From the NCBI GenBank assembly GCA_037447655.1, contig JBBHKE010002673.1, positions 1-64,000 on the forward strand: a DNA stretch of 64,000 nt, read 5' to 3'. A program made the position numbers and the translations under genes. Below are positions 63,191-64,000 of this stretch, piece after piece; positions within the stretch are counted from its first letter, which is position 1, and each line of letters begins with the position of its first letter. The stretch comes from Zygnema cylindricum (lineage: Eukaryota; Streptophyta; Zygnematophyceae; Zygnematales; Zygnemataceae). Below the pieces are notes generated by a model. It saw nothing but the letters and a program-made list of their open reading frames with translations, was not told the origin of the DNA and did not search any database.

Positions 63191-64000
63191 ATCTAGGGTG
63201 CTTATGTTTGATAGAACAGACTTCATTTATTGGGAATTTATGATGAAGGGATTTCTTTTCGAAAAGCACTTACGCGGAACTATTTCGGGACAAGTGAGGT
63301 GTCCGCCACCTGGCTTTAGTGGAACTCACTATGGAGATTCATCTGAGGCCACCCAGAAAACCAATTGGAGCTCAGATGCAAAAAAAGGTGAAGGGAAAAT
63401 CATTGTCATGGAACGAGGGAAAGGGGAGAAGGGTAAAGGGACACTTGTGGTGAGGGGAGCTAGGCTTTCTGCTAGAGTTCCACTTGTACGAGTGATAACT
63501 AAACCAAATATTGAAGGAAATGATAGTAAAATTTGGGAGTATAAAAACACTATAGCAAAACATCTCTTACTTAGAAACGTGTCTAAGTTTATAGCTATCA
63601 TTCTTATAACCTTAACCTAATATTCAAAAATCTACGAAACACTAATTTAGACTTATAAGAATGAGACTATACAGAGGCACGAGATAGTAAAACAGAAAAA
63701 TAAAGGCTTATGTTTATACATGCGGTAGCATGATAGAGTTTTGCAATGATATTACTCCATTATATTTTGAGTTTGCTAGTGTAGGATATGTAGAATCTGA
63801 GGTGAGAAAGATTAACACACTAATCATAAAACTTCCTGATGAGTAAGAAAACATCATTAACCGTATGCATGAAATGGATTACTCCTCATAGAATTTGGGC
63901 ACTGCGGGGATGATTATTGTGAGAGAAATCACTTTGGAGCTTCGCAAGGGGAAGTGACACGATGAATGTATTAACAGGCGGAGGTGACTGGAGGAAGCGT
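63180..64000 (+). pseudogene. Copia gag, degenerate, runs off the right edge
   Basis: 63,180-63,620 encodes FIYWEFMMKGFLFEKHLRGT, SGQVRCPPPGF and KIWEYKNTIAKHLLLRNVSK, close to the copia A gag. After 63,620 homology continues in broken frames to the end of the window. It is the gag of the element whose 5' LTR is LTR J. Confidence 0.8.

Overview
The window looks like nuclear DNA of a green-lineage (streptophyte) organism with a large, transposon-rich genome. Evidence: spliced genes with GT-AG introns, an m-AAA protease matching the plant FtsH3/FtsH10 type along its whole core, a Pol III subunit gene, a calmodulin-like gene, and many Ty1/copia and Ty3/gypsy remnants. Retrotransposons carrying a cytosine methyltransferase are known from charophyte algae and dinoflagellates, so a charophyte such as Chara is plausible. 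The species cannot be fixed from this sequence.

Layout. 0-8.35 kb: degenerate copia elements on the minus strand with nested and recombined LTRs. 8.35-12.3 kb: AT-rich DNA, a 0.5-kb inverted-repeat element, and an unknown coding fragment present in two inverted copies. 12.3-16.88 kb and 39.84-42.33 kb: two halves of one minus-strand gypsy element. Its order is gag with two zinc knuckles, protease, C5 DNA methyltransferase, reverse transcriptase, RNase H, integrase and a PHD-like finger. The halves rejoin in frame once a copia-type LTR ('B', 16,885-39,838, flanked by GGAAT on both sides) is removed. Inside LTR B sit a 1,175-bp LTR ('A'), 14.5 kb of host DNA with a complete four-EF-hand gene (20.8-21.4 kb) and the first six exons of RPC6 (27.0-33.28 kb), and a tandem array of a gag-bearing, pol-deleted copia (33.28-39.32 kb). 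42.33-45.3 kb: a plus-strand copia 3' half with its LTR. 46.4-50.6 kb: repeats and intergenic DNA. 50.6-57.8 kb: the AFG3/FtsH gene with at least eight exons. 59.97-64 kb: further LTRs and a degenerate copia gag.

The main cross-cutting observation concerns the copia-type LTRs. They differ widely in sequence but share the same modules in the same order: (i) a hairpin with a near-invariant ACTTGTYGTAGTCAYTG core; (ii) a tRNA-like segment on the strand antisense to the element, with B-box and often A-box character, followed at once by a T4-T8 run, so it resembles a small Pol III unit; (iii) ACGT/G-box and GTAC motifs; (iv) a TATA box; (v) a GGACTC/GAGTCC hairpin; (vi) a terminal hairpin around ATGGAG. 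The primer-binding site after the LTR is complementary to the anticodon arm of initiator tRNA-Met, which implies copia-style half-tRNA priming, and the AUG inside it is the likely gag start codon.

Host genes: mitochondrial inner-membrane proteolysis (AFG3/FtsH), calcium sensing (CML) and Pol III transcription (RPC6, truncated here). No CRISPR, rRNA or canonical tRNA gene was found.
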